Source: Cercophora sp. LCS_1 (lineage: Eukaryota; Ascomycota; Sordariomycetes; Sordariales; Lasiosphaeriaceae). Taken from it: 64,000 nucleotides of DNA. The translations under genes were made by a program, and so were the position numbers. The stretch spans positions 186,001 through 250,000 of the forward strand of contig JAPZLL010000019.1 of NCBI GenBank assembly GCA_036250225.1. Direction: 5' to 3'. Of this stretch, positions 31,299-41,575 are shown piece after piece (the first letter of the stretch is position 1; every line of letters begins with the position of its first letter). The notes under the pieces are model-generated. The model was not told where the DNA came from. It was given only the letters and a program-made list of their open reading frames with translations, and did no database searches.

Positions 31299-33414
31299 AT
31301 GGCACGGATGCTGAAGCTATCGGGCCTGCGCGCTCTTCTGGCGGCTCCGCTGTTCCATCTTATCTCAGCGTCGCCGCAAGCTGCCACGGTAACTCCCGCG
31401 CCGTCGGTGACTGCTGTCTCAAGCTGTCATCTTCACGATTCTACACAGTATGTCCTCAGATCAGCCAGACGCAAACCAGCTCAAGGTCTAATATCACCAG
31501 GTACTGTGAAGCAGGGACGGTAGAGTACCGCATCTCAGGCGCTGCTGCAACGGCATCCTCATACACCAACTGCCATGCCCATGGAAGCCAAACGTGAGAA
31601 ATGCTCACCTTTTCCCCAGAGAGATAGCTTAGGACTCACCTACCCTAGGTATTGTGAGGCTCCCACAGGCGAGGTCCAGATCATCCTTGCTCTCGAGACG
31701 GGCGTGGACCATGTTGTCACACACACGTCCAGTGCCGCGGTATCACCCGCGAGCGTGACTGCCGTGTCAGAGTGCCACATGCATGAGACTCAAGTGTACG
31801 TCCCATGTCGCCGCCCTACTTCTAGGTTCTAACTCGATGGGTAGAGTATGCATGGCGGGTGCGACCGAATATGTGGTGCACATAACACCAACAGGGACCA
31901 CTGACATCCCACCTCAATTCACTGGCTGCCATGGCCACGGGACAGAAACGTAAGCCTGCTGGGATTACATATCGACGCCTGCTGACTCTTGGTCTAGTTT
32001 CTGCGAAAGCCCTGACGGAGAAGAGGTTGCTATTTCACTTGCGTCCGACAACGCAGACCATGATGATCACGCCGAGGAGAGTGGATTGAAGTGTCATTTC
32101 CACGCCGGTGTAGAGTACGTGTTCTTATGGTTGTTTGTCGAATCTCAGCTGACCAGCGAACGCAGACACTGCGTCGATGCAAGCGGGGCGGAGGTTGAGA
32201 AGACCTGCGAGAAGGTGGACCGGAATTACAACATCCCTCTGCGTGTCGGCTTGTTGTTTGTCATTATGGTTACCAGCTCCATTGGTGTTTTTACTCCCAT
32301 TCTCATCTCGTCATTTGTGTCACCGACGAATCCAGTCTTCACCATCCTCAGGCAGTTTGGAACCGGCATTATCATCTCAACTGCGTTTATCCACGTAAGT
32401 CCCTATCGCCTTTCGGAGCTTGCCATGTTGATGGCTAACACCCATAGCTTTTCACGCACGCCGTCCTCATGTTTCAGAATGATTGTCTGGGCGAACTCGC
32501 GTATGAGTCGACAGCATCTGCAATCCTCATGGCGGGCATATTCCTGTCCTTCCTCGTCGAGTACCTCGGCATTCGGCTGGTCCAGTGGCACGGCGCTAAA
32601 AGGGGCTCTGAGGGCGTCGAGTCGCCATCTGGAACTAAGAAGTCTCCGCATATCAGCACCGAAATGGTCAACATCACCGTCCTAGAGGCGGGTGTTATCT
32701 TCCACTCCCTGTGTAAGCCCGCAGTCACCGTGATGCCCTAGGGCTATGCTAACACCCTCAGTGATCGGTCTAACGTTGGTTGTCGCGGCCGATACGTTCT
32801 TCTTGACCCTCTTCGCTGTCATCGTTTTCCACCAAATGTTTGAGGGCATCGCCCTTGGCACCCGCATCGCCGCGCTCGGTCATCCAGGGTCCGTCAATCA
32901 CTCCCACGGGCATAGTCATGGGCCTGGTCACCACGGCCACTTTCACGAGCCCAAACAGCCAAGCCCATCTACACTGGCTGAGGAATTGGTCGCTGCCTCT
33001 GACCATCACCACACCCAGGCGGCTGGGGCAACGGCTGGGAAAGGCTCCGACATCGGCTCTGGCAACGAGAGTGATGGCAACGCTGCTGCAAAGCATGCGC
33101 ATCACGCGGTTTCGATGAAGAAAAAGTTACTTCTTGCCGGGGCCTTTGCGCTCGTCACTCCCGTTGGCATGGCAATTGGAATTGGCGCGTTGCGATCCTT
33201 CAATGGCAACGACCCGTCTACTATCATCGCCATCGGGACCCTAGACGCCTTGTCAGCAGGTATTCTTGTGTGGGTCGGCGTGGTGGAAATGTGGGCACAC
33301 GATTGGATGCTGGGTGGCGAGATGACGACTGCTGGACCAGTTCGGACAGTATTGGGCATGGTTGCTTTGATCGCAGGCATGGTATTGATGAGTTTGTTGG
33401 GTAAATGGGCTTGA
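31299..33414 (+). CDS. ZIP zinc importer with five extracellular Cys/His modules
   Basis: This is a 585-residue plasma-membrane zinc transporter in eight exons (31299-31447, 31501-31593, 31649-31795, 31845-31949, 31998-32114, 32166-32394, 32448-32712, 32762-33414), in frame throughout. A signal peptide (ALLAAPLFHLISA) leads to five modules: CHLHDSTQYC, CHAHGSQTYC, CHMHETQVVC, CHGHGTETFC and CHFHAGVEHC. Introns 1-5 are all phase 2 and fall just before the last Cys of each module. ZIP membrane segments start near residue 230 (VGLLFVIMVTSSIGVFTPI). The transport His/Glu residues are in EAGVIFHSL and VFHQMFEGIALG. The cytoplasmic loop is His-rich (HSHGHSHGPGHHGHFH). It resembles Aspergillus ZrfC, which also has a long N-terminal tail with zinc-binding motifs and is paired with a secreted zinc binder. 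Confidence 0.9.
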
Positions 33415-34220
33415 TTGTGCGACATCTGGGCTGGTTTGATGATGACTACATATGACTGGATTTTGATGGATTGGGCGTTTTCATGTCGTTTTTGGGTATT
33501 ACCTTAGACCGTGGCAGGGTGTTGGGCGTTTGATGGTTCCCGTCCTCTCTTGCTTTAGAAAAGGGGCTTTTAAAGGAGCTGATGTGGGCTTCATTATTTG
33601 TCGTCGAAAAAGGTCAATTACATGTGGCTTGTGAGCGTCCCTCAACACTGGCTAAGGTAGGTACGGTGTTTGCTGTTGTGTGGGGACGGGAGCGAGGGAG
33701 AAAGGGGCAAAGTTCTAGGCAACAAACAACCAGAAAAAAGGCCAGGGAGCACTAAGATTTCACGTGGGACCTGGGAAGTTTAAACAATGAGCACAGAATT
33801 GGGATCGATGGACCACCGGTTAGAGATATAGTCATAGGAATGGGAGAGTGTGGTCTGGCTCTGCTGGCAAACATGGATTGGCGCCCAGGTGCCTATCGAG
33901 AGGAGCGGTGTCCCGAAGTTCGCTCCTTCCACTCACGGCAACTCACGATGCGCCTTCCTAAAACGTCGAGAACAGGTCTGCGAGGCAAGTTCGATTTACG
34001 AGAGCATTGCAAAGCCTACAAAACACCCGTCTCTCGAGGTGCAGCCTGACCACCGGAATCTCCTTCGGCAATCATCTCTCTGTTCGCGACGTCAATATCT
34101 CTTTTCATCATCCCATTTAACCCTTCTGCCATAAATCCCACTGCCTTAGGGTCCTGGTGTGTCATAACCTTGCGACGGAGTTGTGGAATGCTAACACAAG
34201 GAGCGGTAGACACCGAAAAC
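33415..34220. other. Intergenic, no gene seen
   Basis: About 0.8 kb with a GGTAGGTACGG microrepeat at 33657. No coding frame is supported. Confidence 0.5.
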
Positions 34221-34688
34221 ATGAAGCTCCTCGGCGTTTTCCCTTGTTTCCTCCTCCCCGCCGCTGCCGCGGTCATACAGGCGCTCCTACAGCACTTCCC
34301 CGAGACGAGCCAAGTCGGTCCTCTCCAGACACGCAAAGACCACCCCGAATACTGCACAAACTACACCTGGACCGAGAAGACTACGGAATCCTCTCCTCTC
34401 TTGGAGGATTGCATCATGATGATGAGGACAGTCCAGTATGGAGCGAAGTGGAAGGTTTTGAGTGTGGATATGAGGACGATTGCGGATCACAAGACGTGTC
34501 ACTTTGGCGTTCAGCAGAACACAAGGGTAACACACCCCTTCAGAATCAGCCACAGGGATCTTCTGAATTTGGTCAACCCGGCACTTTGGCGCTTTCAAAA
34601 GGATGGCCGAGCTGGCGCCGAGGGCTACATGAAATGCGAGAAGAACTATGCTGCAGGAGAGATCAGTGTGTTCTGGTCGTTGTTCTAA
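34221..34688 (+). CDS. Secreted Hce2 (Ecp2-like) effector-type protein
   Basis: This single exon codes for 155 residues. The signal peptide is MKLLGVFPCFLLPAAAAV. The mature part has the Hce2 layout: Cys in EYCTNYTW, then SPLLEDCIMMMR, a TW/KW strand, KTCHFGVQ, a D-L-N helix with RFQKDG, and MKCEKN with a closing VFWSLF. Four Cys at the usual places would make two disulfides. Hce2 proteins are homologues of the Cladosporium fulvum effector Ecp2; they are found in plant pathogens and saprotrophs and some act against plant cells or rival microbes. No broken residue is apparent. Whether this one is toxic cannot be told from sequence. It lies directly downstream of the ZIP gene. Confidence 0.75.
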   Translation: MKLLGVFPCFLLPAAAAVIQALLQHFPETSQVGPLQTRKDHPEYCTNYTWTEKTTESSPLLEDCIMMMRTVQYGAKWKVLSVDMRTIADHKTCHFGVQQNTRVTHPFRISHRDLLNLVNPALWRFQKDGRAGAEGYMKCEKNYAAGEISVFWSLF

Positions 34689-35366
34689 ACACCTCGGCTT
34701 GGCCACCTCATTGGTCTGTGGCGATGGGACTTTTCTTGCGTTGGAAGTTTCAATAGAGCACAAACTTTAATAGGACAGCAAACCCTCCACCCAAGCGGCT
34801 AGCAATGGTTCTCTATGCGGTGTCTTGTACTCGTAGTCGCCACAACTTCATCACCCCAACCTCCTCCCTCCTCCTAACTAACCACTCTCTTGTCCGCAAG
34901 GCAGGCTTTTTGTTTCTCTCTGCCTCAGTCCTGCTGTTTAGGAAACCGCAAGAATGGAGATCAAGACCAGATTTCTCAGAATCAGACGTGGGGGGTGCGG
35001 GCAACTCTTCGCCTCCGTTGCGAGAGCGCGACCAAAGATGCATTATTTTGGACACATCCATGAGGGATGGGGGCCCAAAGTTGCAACGTGACGGGGAGAC
35101 GAGGCGAGCGAAACCCTTCACAGCTTTCCGACATTGACAAGGCGAATTCTGAGTTACTGGAAAGTTTCGCGACACTCCGGCCAGGAAAGTGGGAGAGTGA
35201 GCAGCAAGCCATAGAGAAAGAGAAGTGATTGGATCCATTGCGAAGAGAGGGTTACTGCGAAATCCACCAGGCCGACGCACCGTCATCGTTGTTCGCAGCA
35301 ATCCAGCCGGCCAGCCCCAACTCCGCCCCCTCAGTTCCCCTGGGTCGTCGCCCTCGCCTTTCATCG
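34689..35366. other. Intergenic between convergent genes
   Basis: 3' space of the Hce2-type gene (plus) and the oxygenase gene (minus). No coding frame is supported. Confidence 0.5.
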
Positions 35367-36254
35367 TCATTCATAGAACACCAAGCACCTGACTTCGATG
35401 CTTTCCCTCCCCTTGGTCCCGTGCGGTGTCTGCGGGTCGACAAATGCCGTATGCGGCGTCAACACGGCAACGCCCTCCTTCCCGCTGTGCCACTCACCCC
35501 AGCTATCAAAACATTTGATGAACAGGGCCTCTTCCGGCTTCATATCCCTCACGTAATAAAACTTGTGCCTCTCGCTCGGCCCAACCCCGTACGTCTCCCC
35601 CTTAATCTCATAACCCTCTGTGCTTGCCACCTTCTCCGGATCCGGCAACACCTCCTTCTCCCCTTCACCGCGTGGGATCGGATACAGCAGGTCGACCGCG
35701 ATGAGATCTTCTGGCTCCGTCGTCCGCCAATCCACCAATGCTAGTGGGAAGTCGGTTGCCGGGTGGCTTATCGGCCTCCAGACATTGATGATCTGATATC
35801 TTCCCTTGAGCAGCTCCTCGGCCTCGGCTCCGCCCTCAACATGCCGCCTCACTCTCACTTCCGCAGCGCCAGGGGTCTGGTCAACATGCACCGACTGGAC
35901 CGGCTGTCTGGGGGCAGAAGGGTCGTGTTTGCGGATGGTGTGATCGAAGATGACGACTTTCTTGACCCCAGGAAGCTGCGCTTTCAGCAGGGACTCGACT
36001 TCGGCATAGTAGCCCGTGCGGATCGCAGCATCGTCGGTGAAGGCAGTTTCCTTGGCCGGAGCATGATGCAGAGAGAAGCCGGAAATGTCAGTTCCGAAGG
36101 ATGATGGGGGAAGCGAGCGGATGTCAGTCACGGAGCGGCGGCGAGTTGTCTGGGAGTAGGACTGGGCCGCTGAGGTGTCGACCTTGGCCCATGGCTTGGT
36201 CCCGGGGGCCTGGGAGGTTGGGTCGAGGTAGCGGAACTCTCCGGTGGTGGCCAT
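35367..36254 (-). CDS. AsaB/GA4-desaturase-like Fe(II)/2-oxoglutarate oxygenase
   Basis: This single exon codes for 295 residues starting MATTGEFRYLD. The protein has the layout of the CmcJ/AsaB family (GA4 desaturase, aspergillic acid hydroxylase): GYYAEVESLLKAQLPG, KKVVIFDHTIRK, the metal motif HVDQTP (His-x-Asp), YQIINVWRPI, the acidic DLIAVDLLYP, YYVRDMKPEEALFIKCFDS and TPHTAFVDP with the second metal His. ESIEVRCLVF closes the jelly roll and carries the 2-oxoglutarate Arg. Such enzymes hydroxylate or desaturate natural products or amino acids. The substrate cannot be inferred; no synthase gene is close. Confidence 0.85.
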   Translation of the reverse strand: MATTGEFRYLDPTSQAPGTKPWAKVDTSAAQSYSQTTRRRSVTDIRSLPPSSFGTDISGFSLHHAPAKETAFTDDAAIRTGYYAEVESLLKAQLPGVKKVVIFDHTIRKHDPSAPRQPVQSVHVDQTPGAAEVRVRRHVEGGAEAEELLKGRYQIINVWRPISHPATDFPLALVDWRTTEPEDLIAVDLLYPIPRGEGEKEVLPDPEKVASTEGYEIKGETYGVGPSERHKFYYVRDMKPEEALFIKCFDSWGEWHSGKEGVAVLTPHTAFVDPQTPHGTKGRESIEVRCLVFYE

Positions 36255-36686
36255 TTTGGTGGTGATGTCCCTGACGTTGCACGGTTTGTTGCCGCGGTCA
36301 TGCGGGGATTGGTGCGGAGTCGGTTGCGGTCCCCAGACGGGATTTATACCCGATGGATGACTAATTGATGGAATTCCAGCAGGCTCCTCTTCGCCTTGGC
36401 GGATTGGTAATAAGTATTGAACACTTCCTCTTAAGTTTTTCCAGGAGCTACAGAAGTCGCCAAAGTGCATTGGAAATGCCTTCCCACCTCGCGGCATATC
36501 CAGCACGCCTTATTACTACCTGTAGAGGCTGTAAGTCTCGATCAGTAACAAGGAAGTTCAATGGCCCGTGAACAAGCGATTATGCTGCGTGTAATTCTTT
36601 GCCATTATATACATTCAAACTGACCCTTACCCATACACCTTACCATGCTAAACGCCAAACACCCAAGAACATGCTCTCCTCTAACC
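36255..36686. other. Short intergenic
   Basis: 432 bp between the tandem minus-strand oxygenase and TmpA-like genes. No gene was seen. Confidence 0.5.
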
Positions 36687-38180
36687 TTAGCTGTCGAAAA
36701 TTGGCCCATATGCCGGAATCCCCCTCGTTTCCAGCCCGAAAACCAAACTCTTGGTCATTTTCGCATTGCTGATGACACACACCGCTTCAGCCCCAAATTC
36801 TTTGTACAGCTTCAACACTATGGGTAGCATTTCCACCCTCCCCGTCTGTGAGGTATCCAAGATCACTGGATCCGGATCCATCCTCCTCACCAACCCCAAT
36901 GTCCTCTCCCCGTATGTGTCCAGCGGCGCCTTGGTCTGCCACACGACCCGCATTTCGGGTCGGTTGTCATCGTCAATGAATGAAAGGCACGGTCCGATGC
37001 CAGAGCCCGTCGTCACGACAATGATCTTTGGGAACATGCGCAATACGTATCCAAAGCCATATGTCGGAATCCCTCGTTTCCAAAGATACGTGGGTTGGTC
37101 TTTAATGGCTCCCCTCGTCCAGTCCCCGGCTTTACTGACGAGACACGAGAACTTGGTGTCGGGAGAATCAAAACGGTCTGTGAATGAAGCGAAGCTGTGC
37201 CAATCTGCGAGTGGGTGTTTCGCCACCGAGATTCCCTGGCCAAACTTGACCGTAGCGTGGCTGAAGTGCAGGCGGACGGCGTGGGGGGAGAGGGCCTCTG
37301 GAGTGACGGGAACGCGCCGGAGGAGGAGCCAGGGGTGGATCGTCGCGAGCGTGAGGACAATGAGAATCCAGAATGCGGGAAGATTGAGGAGAAACTGGGA
37401 CATGGAAGGCTCCTGGTCGGCGAGGAGGAAGATGAGAACCCAGAAGAAGGCCAGAATGATCCAGTTTGAGAAGCGGTGGATGAGCTCAAAGTAATCGTGA
37501 CGTTTGAATCTGATTGCTGGATAGGCCACGATAATGATGGCGAGAAGGAGGAAGAGGACGAGCCAGACGAGGACCAGAACGACAATAGCCGGGGGCGAAG
37601 GCTCGAAGCGATAGGTGAAGACGGCAGCAAAGCCGATGTACCAAAAGCACGACGCTACGCCCGCGCCGCTGTGAAGGCCGCCGATGTGAAAGATCTTGCA
37701 GGCCAAGCGGCGCAGCCTTATTGGGGCGGAGCGTGGGACGGCTCCAAAGGTGAGGAAAAGGGCATTGACAACGAGCGGTTGACGGCAGAGCCCGCAGACC
37801 GCCAGATTGACGGCGGAGGCATTGACGAGGTCCAGCGGTGCTGCACCCTTGACCATGAGGACGATAAACGCGATGGCATTTCCGATGAAGGCGATGCTGA
37901 AAAGGCGGCGGTAGACGTTGAGCGCCGTGTAACGGATGAAACCGAGGCGCTTTTGCGATGGCTCGTCGGCCGTGTCGTCGGCATCGTTGCTGGTCTGTGC
38001 TTCGATGTCGCGGGCTGCTGCGTGTGTGTTTTGCTTCTCTTTCTCCGGGAGGGACGACAGTGAGGATGACGAGTTCGTTGATGTTAGGCTTTGTTGGACA
38101 TCTGCCAGCGATGGGAATGTCGTCGTCTCGGGCGAGGTGCTGCCTGCGCTCAGCTCTGGAATTGAAGTGGTGGCGTGCAT
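36687..38180 (-). CDS. TmpA-like membrane flavoprotein (ferric-reductase fold)
   Basis: This single exon codes for 497 residues. Residues 1-80 are Ser/Thr/Asp-rich and cytosolic. A membrane region with several helices covers about 85-290, including SIAFIGNAIAFIVLMV, SCFWYIGFAAVFTYRF and a very hydrophobic VVLVLVWLVLFLLLAIIIV. The motif HIGGLHSGAG is in the region where ferric-reductase-type proteins bind haem. The C-terminal flavin/pyridine-nucleotide fold includes VTTGSGIGPCLSFI and AVCVISNAKMTKSLVFGLE. The layout and length match TmpA of Aspergillus nidulans, a membrane oxidoreductase that affects conidiation signalling. This function is by family analogy only. The gene is tandem with the oxygenase, 432 bp apart. 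Confidence 0.82.
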   Translation of the reverse strand: MHATTSIPELSAGSTSPETTTFPSLADVQQSLTSTNSSSSLSSLPEKEKQNTHAAARDIEAQTSNDADDTADEPSQKRLGFIRYTALNVYRRLFSIAFIGNAIAFIVLMVKGAAPLDLVNASAVNLAVCGLCRQPLVVNALFLTFGAVPRSAPIRLRRLACKIFHIGGLHSGAGVASCFWYIGFAAVFTYRFEPSPPAIVVLVLVWLVLFLLLAIIIVAYPAIRFKRHDYFELIHRFSNWIILAFFWVLIFLLADQEPSMSQFLLNLPAFWILIVLTLATIHPWLLLRRVPVTPEALSPHAVRLHFSHATVKFGQGISVAKHPLADWHSFASFTDRFDSPDTKFSCLVSKAGDWTRGAIKDQPTYLWKRGIPTYGFGYVLRMFPKIIVVTTGSGIGPCLSFIDDDNRPEMRVVWQTKAPLDTYGERTLGLVRRMDPDPVILDTSQTGRVEMLPIVLKLYKEFGAEAVCVISNAKMTKSLVFGLETRGIPAYGPIFDS

Positions 38181-39049
38181 GGTTCCGACGGAGATTTTTG
38201 TCGGTCTAGTGAACTAGCGTGGCATCAAGTTCTAACTGAGGACGCAGTTTAGGGGGAGAACTCAAAAACATATATGGGAGTTACCTCGCCTGAAAACCCT
38301 TTTCCCTCATTAAATACATCGCTTGTCAAATTCATTCTGTTTACCTTTGCGTGCATGTGTGTTTTAGGCATCGGAGATGGGATGCAGGTTGCCGTGTGTG
38401 TTGGTGGCTGTTAACGGTGTGTCCTCCAGTCGGAGTTTCTTTGGTGTTGGATGTGGGCCTGACAGCTGGTGACAGGTTTGTCCGGGCCAATTGGCATCTC
38501 CTGCATGTCCATGCAATGGAACTTCCTGCGTCCACTCTCCTCCATCATGCCCACTGCACTGTTCCTGCTTCGTCTTGAAAACGGCGGGAATCTTTCGGCA
38601 CCTTTAAAGCAACTCCGCATCTCCCACCTAACACCCGACACAGATCAAGTGAACAAGACACGAAAAGTGAAAAACCATGAGCGCTCGCCTTCGCAAGGAA
38701 TCAACGCCTCTATCGCATCCGCAGCAAGCTTTCGACATGAGGCATCTGGATTCGATTGGGATGGCATCTCGCTGCGCCAGGGTGGGACAGTCAGAAACGG
38801 CATGCAGGTCTGCCTACTTCACCCGGACCTCGGACAAAATTGTGCCATCGAAGCATTCTCAAAAGTTTCCCGCATAACTCCTTTGAGCACATGGCCCACA
38901 GAGTGGGCGTAATCGGTGCGATTTCTGCTCAGCTGAATAGACTGTCTGATGACGATCTGATCATAGATTAGGTCCCCACTTGAAATTTGTTTGTTCGATA
39001 AGCGCACACAACAGTCGCCCGTTTCGACCATGTTACGACGTCCCGAAAA
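38181..39049. other. Intergenic, no gene seen
   Basis: About 0.9 kb upstream of the TmpA-like gene and downstream of the SDR. The frame at 38469-38912 has no domain or splice support. Confidence 0.5.
38269..38276 (-). promoter_or_regulatory. TATA-like element of the TmpA-like gene
   Basis: CATATATG lies about 90 bp above the ATG at 38180 on the minus strand. The motif is symmetrical, so strand is taken from the gene. Confidence 0.35.
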
Positions 39050-40028
39050 TCAAAACGCCATTGGCTGTCCATCCCATTTCACATAGCTCCCGCTCAGGAC
39101 ATCATTCACAGCTGTTCCAAAGCGCTCGATGGTCTCGGCAAGGGAGCTCATGCAAGTTTCCATGTTGTCCTCCCCGTAGTAGCCGGTCATCTTCGTGGCC
39201 ACGTACCCCGGGTGGACCGCTAACGTGACGACGTTTGATCCCGCCTTTAGCAGATCGACTGCCATGGTCTTGGTCAGTTGGTTTACCCCGGTCTTAGAGA
39301 TTCGGTAGGATGCATTGCCGCCCGTGTTGTCTGCTTGAAGTCAGCATGCTTTCGTGGTCGGAGTAAAAGTGGTGGGGCGTTTAAACACCTTCGATGCTCG
39401 CAAAATCCGATGAGACGTTGATGATCACACCCCTGTTCGCTTTTTCTAAGGCGGGGAGGAAGGCCTTGGATGCGAGGAACGGGCCCTGGGTCCGAGTGTC
39501 ACGGGGCTGTCCGACCATGGAAGCGAGAAACATACCACAGTGTTGACTCGGAAGTGGTGGAGCAAGTCCTCTGCGGACTGCTCCCACGCCGGCATGTCAT
39601 CCCAGAGTCGGTACACGCCTGGCTAAATCAGCACGGAAGCTCGAATCTCAATACATCAGACTGGATCATGCCTGCACAGTTGATCAAGAAGTCCAACGGT
39701 TGGTCGCCAAAGTCTTGGGCGGCAACTTTGATCGACTCTCCGTCCGAGAAATCGACTTCGAAGGTCTCGACTCCGGCCGCCTTTAGCTGCACCGTCCGTT
39801 AGCAAAAGGCGAATGGTGGTGAGGACAATACATACAGCCCCGACCGAATCGTCATCCCGTGTCTCCGGTCTGTATGTTCCGTGCACTTTATAGCCCTTGG
39901 CAAGGAATCGAGTTGCGAGCTCAAATCCGATGCCTCGGTTTGCGCCTGGACCGATCAGATCAGGACATGGGACAACGCAGTCCAGGAGCGAACTCACCAA
40001 TGACGAGCAGAGTTTTCGAGGGGGCCAT
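39050..40028 (-). CDS. Short-chain dehydrogenase/reductase
   Basis: This is a 236-residue SDR in six exons (39998-40028, 39836-39945, 39678-39786, 39536-39618, 39389-39485, 39050-39330); every join keeps frame. The cofactor motif GANRGIGFELA spans the first intron. The later landmarks are VDFSDGES, FLIN before the third intron, NVSSDFAS with the catalytic Ser, and YRISKTGVNQLTK with Tyr-x-x-x-Lys. VHPGYVATKMTG follows. The length is that of classical small SDRs of the C-factor type, which act as NAD(P)H-dependent alcohol/ketone oxidoreductases. The dense introns are unusual for so short a gene. It shares a 339-bp divergent promoter with the TauD dioxygenase, suggesting a joint catabolic step. 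Confidence 0.88.
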
Positions 40029-40087
40029 TCCAAGAAAGAGAGGGGTTGGTCACTAACCACACCTGCTCAAGAGGGGTGCCCGGTGTC

Positions 40088-40093
40088 TTTATA
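40088..40093 (-). promoter_or_regulatory. TATA box of the SDR gene
   Basis: TATAAA on the minus strand lies 60 bp above the SDR start codon. Confidence 0.5.
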
Positions 40094-40272
40094 CGAATCC
40101 AGGAAAGCGGAGATAGCCAAGCACCGCATCAATCGCAGCTGACTTGTCAGTCTTGTGTGTATGCGCCAGGCTCATGCATACCGGGCGGGACGCTCCGTTT
40201 CCGTGTCGACACACCCATGTCGAAACCGGACACAGGTCCAAGACCAGAGTCAAAATTTCATCGACTCGACAC

Positions 40273-40280
40273 ATATAAAT
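40273..40280 (+). promoter_or_regulatory. TATA box of the TauD-family gene
   Basis: TATAAATA lies 88 bp upstream of the start codon at 40368, in the divergent promoter shared with the SDR gene. Confidence 0.55.
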
Positions 40281-40367
40281 ACCCTACTCGATTGCGTGGA
40301 AACTTGGGGGTAGGCTTGAGTAGCCCTACCAAAGCCCTTGCGACTTCTCCCAAGCACCAACTGCATC

Positions 40368-41575
40368 ATGGGAAGCATTCCTGAGAAGCCAGTCAGTTAT
40401 GACCTCAACATTCCCTACACTTCGGTGGATGGTCCCACGGCGGCAACAAAACACCCGGCGTACCTCCCCAACTTTGACAAGATTTGGTTTGAACCCCTCA
40501 AGCCATTTCCTTTTGAGGACCCGGCCCTTCGCGTGAAAGACACATCACTTTCCAACCTAGTTCACTCAGGTGCTAGGCTTCAATCAATCCAGCCTCGGCT
40601 CGGCACCATTGCTGAAGGAATCCAGCTCAGCGCCCTTTCGCCTGCTGGAAAGGACGAGCTCGCATATCTCATCTCCCAGCGCAAGGTTGTCGCATTCCCA
40701 AATCAGGACCTTATCGATGCTGGACCGACCGCCCAAGAAGAATTCATGAGGTATTTTGGTAAACTCAACTATCAACCCGTTTCAGGCACTGTCCTTGGCC
40801 ACCCAAGTTTTCACATCATTCACCGGGACGGAAATAAGGAGGAAATCATGCGTTTCATGGAGGAACGTACCACGACTTGCCTCTGGCATCAGGATGTCAG
40901 CTATGAGGTTCAGCCCCCGGGATATGTCCTCCTCGGCTTACTTGATGGGCCCGACGTCGGCGGAGACACTGTCTTTGCTTCAACAGGGGAGGCCTATCGG
41001 TATGATCCCTGATCGTTGTAAAGCATGGACGGGAGCCGTCGCGCTAATACCTTTTATAGTCGTCTCTCCCCAGCGGTTCGTGCCTTTCTGGACACTCTCA
41101 CAACGCATCACACGTCATCAAAGATGATTAATCACGCCAAGGCTCTGGGGGGTCTCTATCGCAAGGATGCTGTTGACACAGTGCACCCCCTAGTGAGGGT
41201 GCATCCGGTGACAGGGGAGCGTTGCTTGTTTGTGAATGGGGAGTTTATCACCAAGATTATCGGGCTCAAAGATTCAGAGTCTAAGATGCTGATGGAGTTC
41301 CTGCTGAATCATGTCACCGGGGGCCCCGACTATCAGGTCAGAGTCAATTGGGCGCCGAGGACGATCGTCATGTTTGACAACCGCAGCTTGATTCGTAAGT
41401 CTATTCAAACCCACAAGTCACGACTGACGACTGATGGTATCTCTCGCTGTCAGACACAGCTGTTGTGGACTACATCGACGATGAGGGGGCTGCCAAGCCC
41501 CGCCACATTTTCCGTCTCTGCGCCATGGCAGAGAAGCCGATTCCTGTGGCCGGGGGTGGGGGCCGGGGCACATGA
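40368..41575 (+). CDS. TauD/TfdA-family 2-oxoglutarate dioxygenase
   Basis: This is a 362-residue enzyme in three exons (40368-40999, 41060-41394, 41454-41575), in frame. The N-terminal part (YLPNFDKIWFEP) is typical of fungal sulfonate/alpha-ketoglutarate dioxygenases. The jelly-roll landmarks are VVAFPNQDL, the metal pair His-x-Asp in LWHQDVSY, the GGDTVFAS block, and the distal metal His in DNRSLIHTAVVDY, formed across the last splice site. HIFRL carries the 2-oxoglutarate Arg. Length is standard. Related enzymes release sulfite from taurine-like sulfonates or hydroxylate aromatic acids. The substrate here is unknown. Confidence 0.9.

Noticed and set aside
34287..34763. 158-codon minus frame
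   Set aside because: Antisense shadow of the Hce2-type gene, which has a signal peptide and the Cys pattern.
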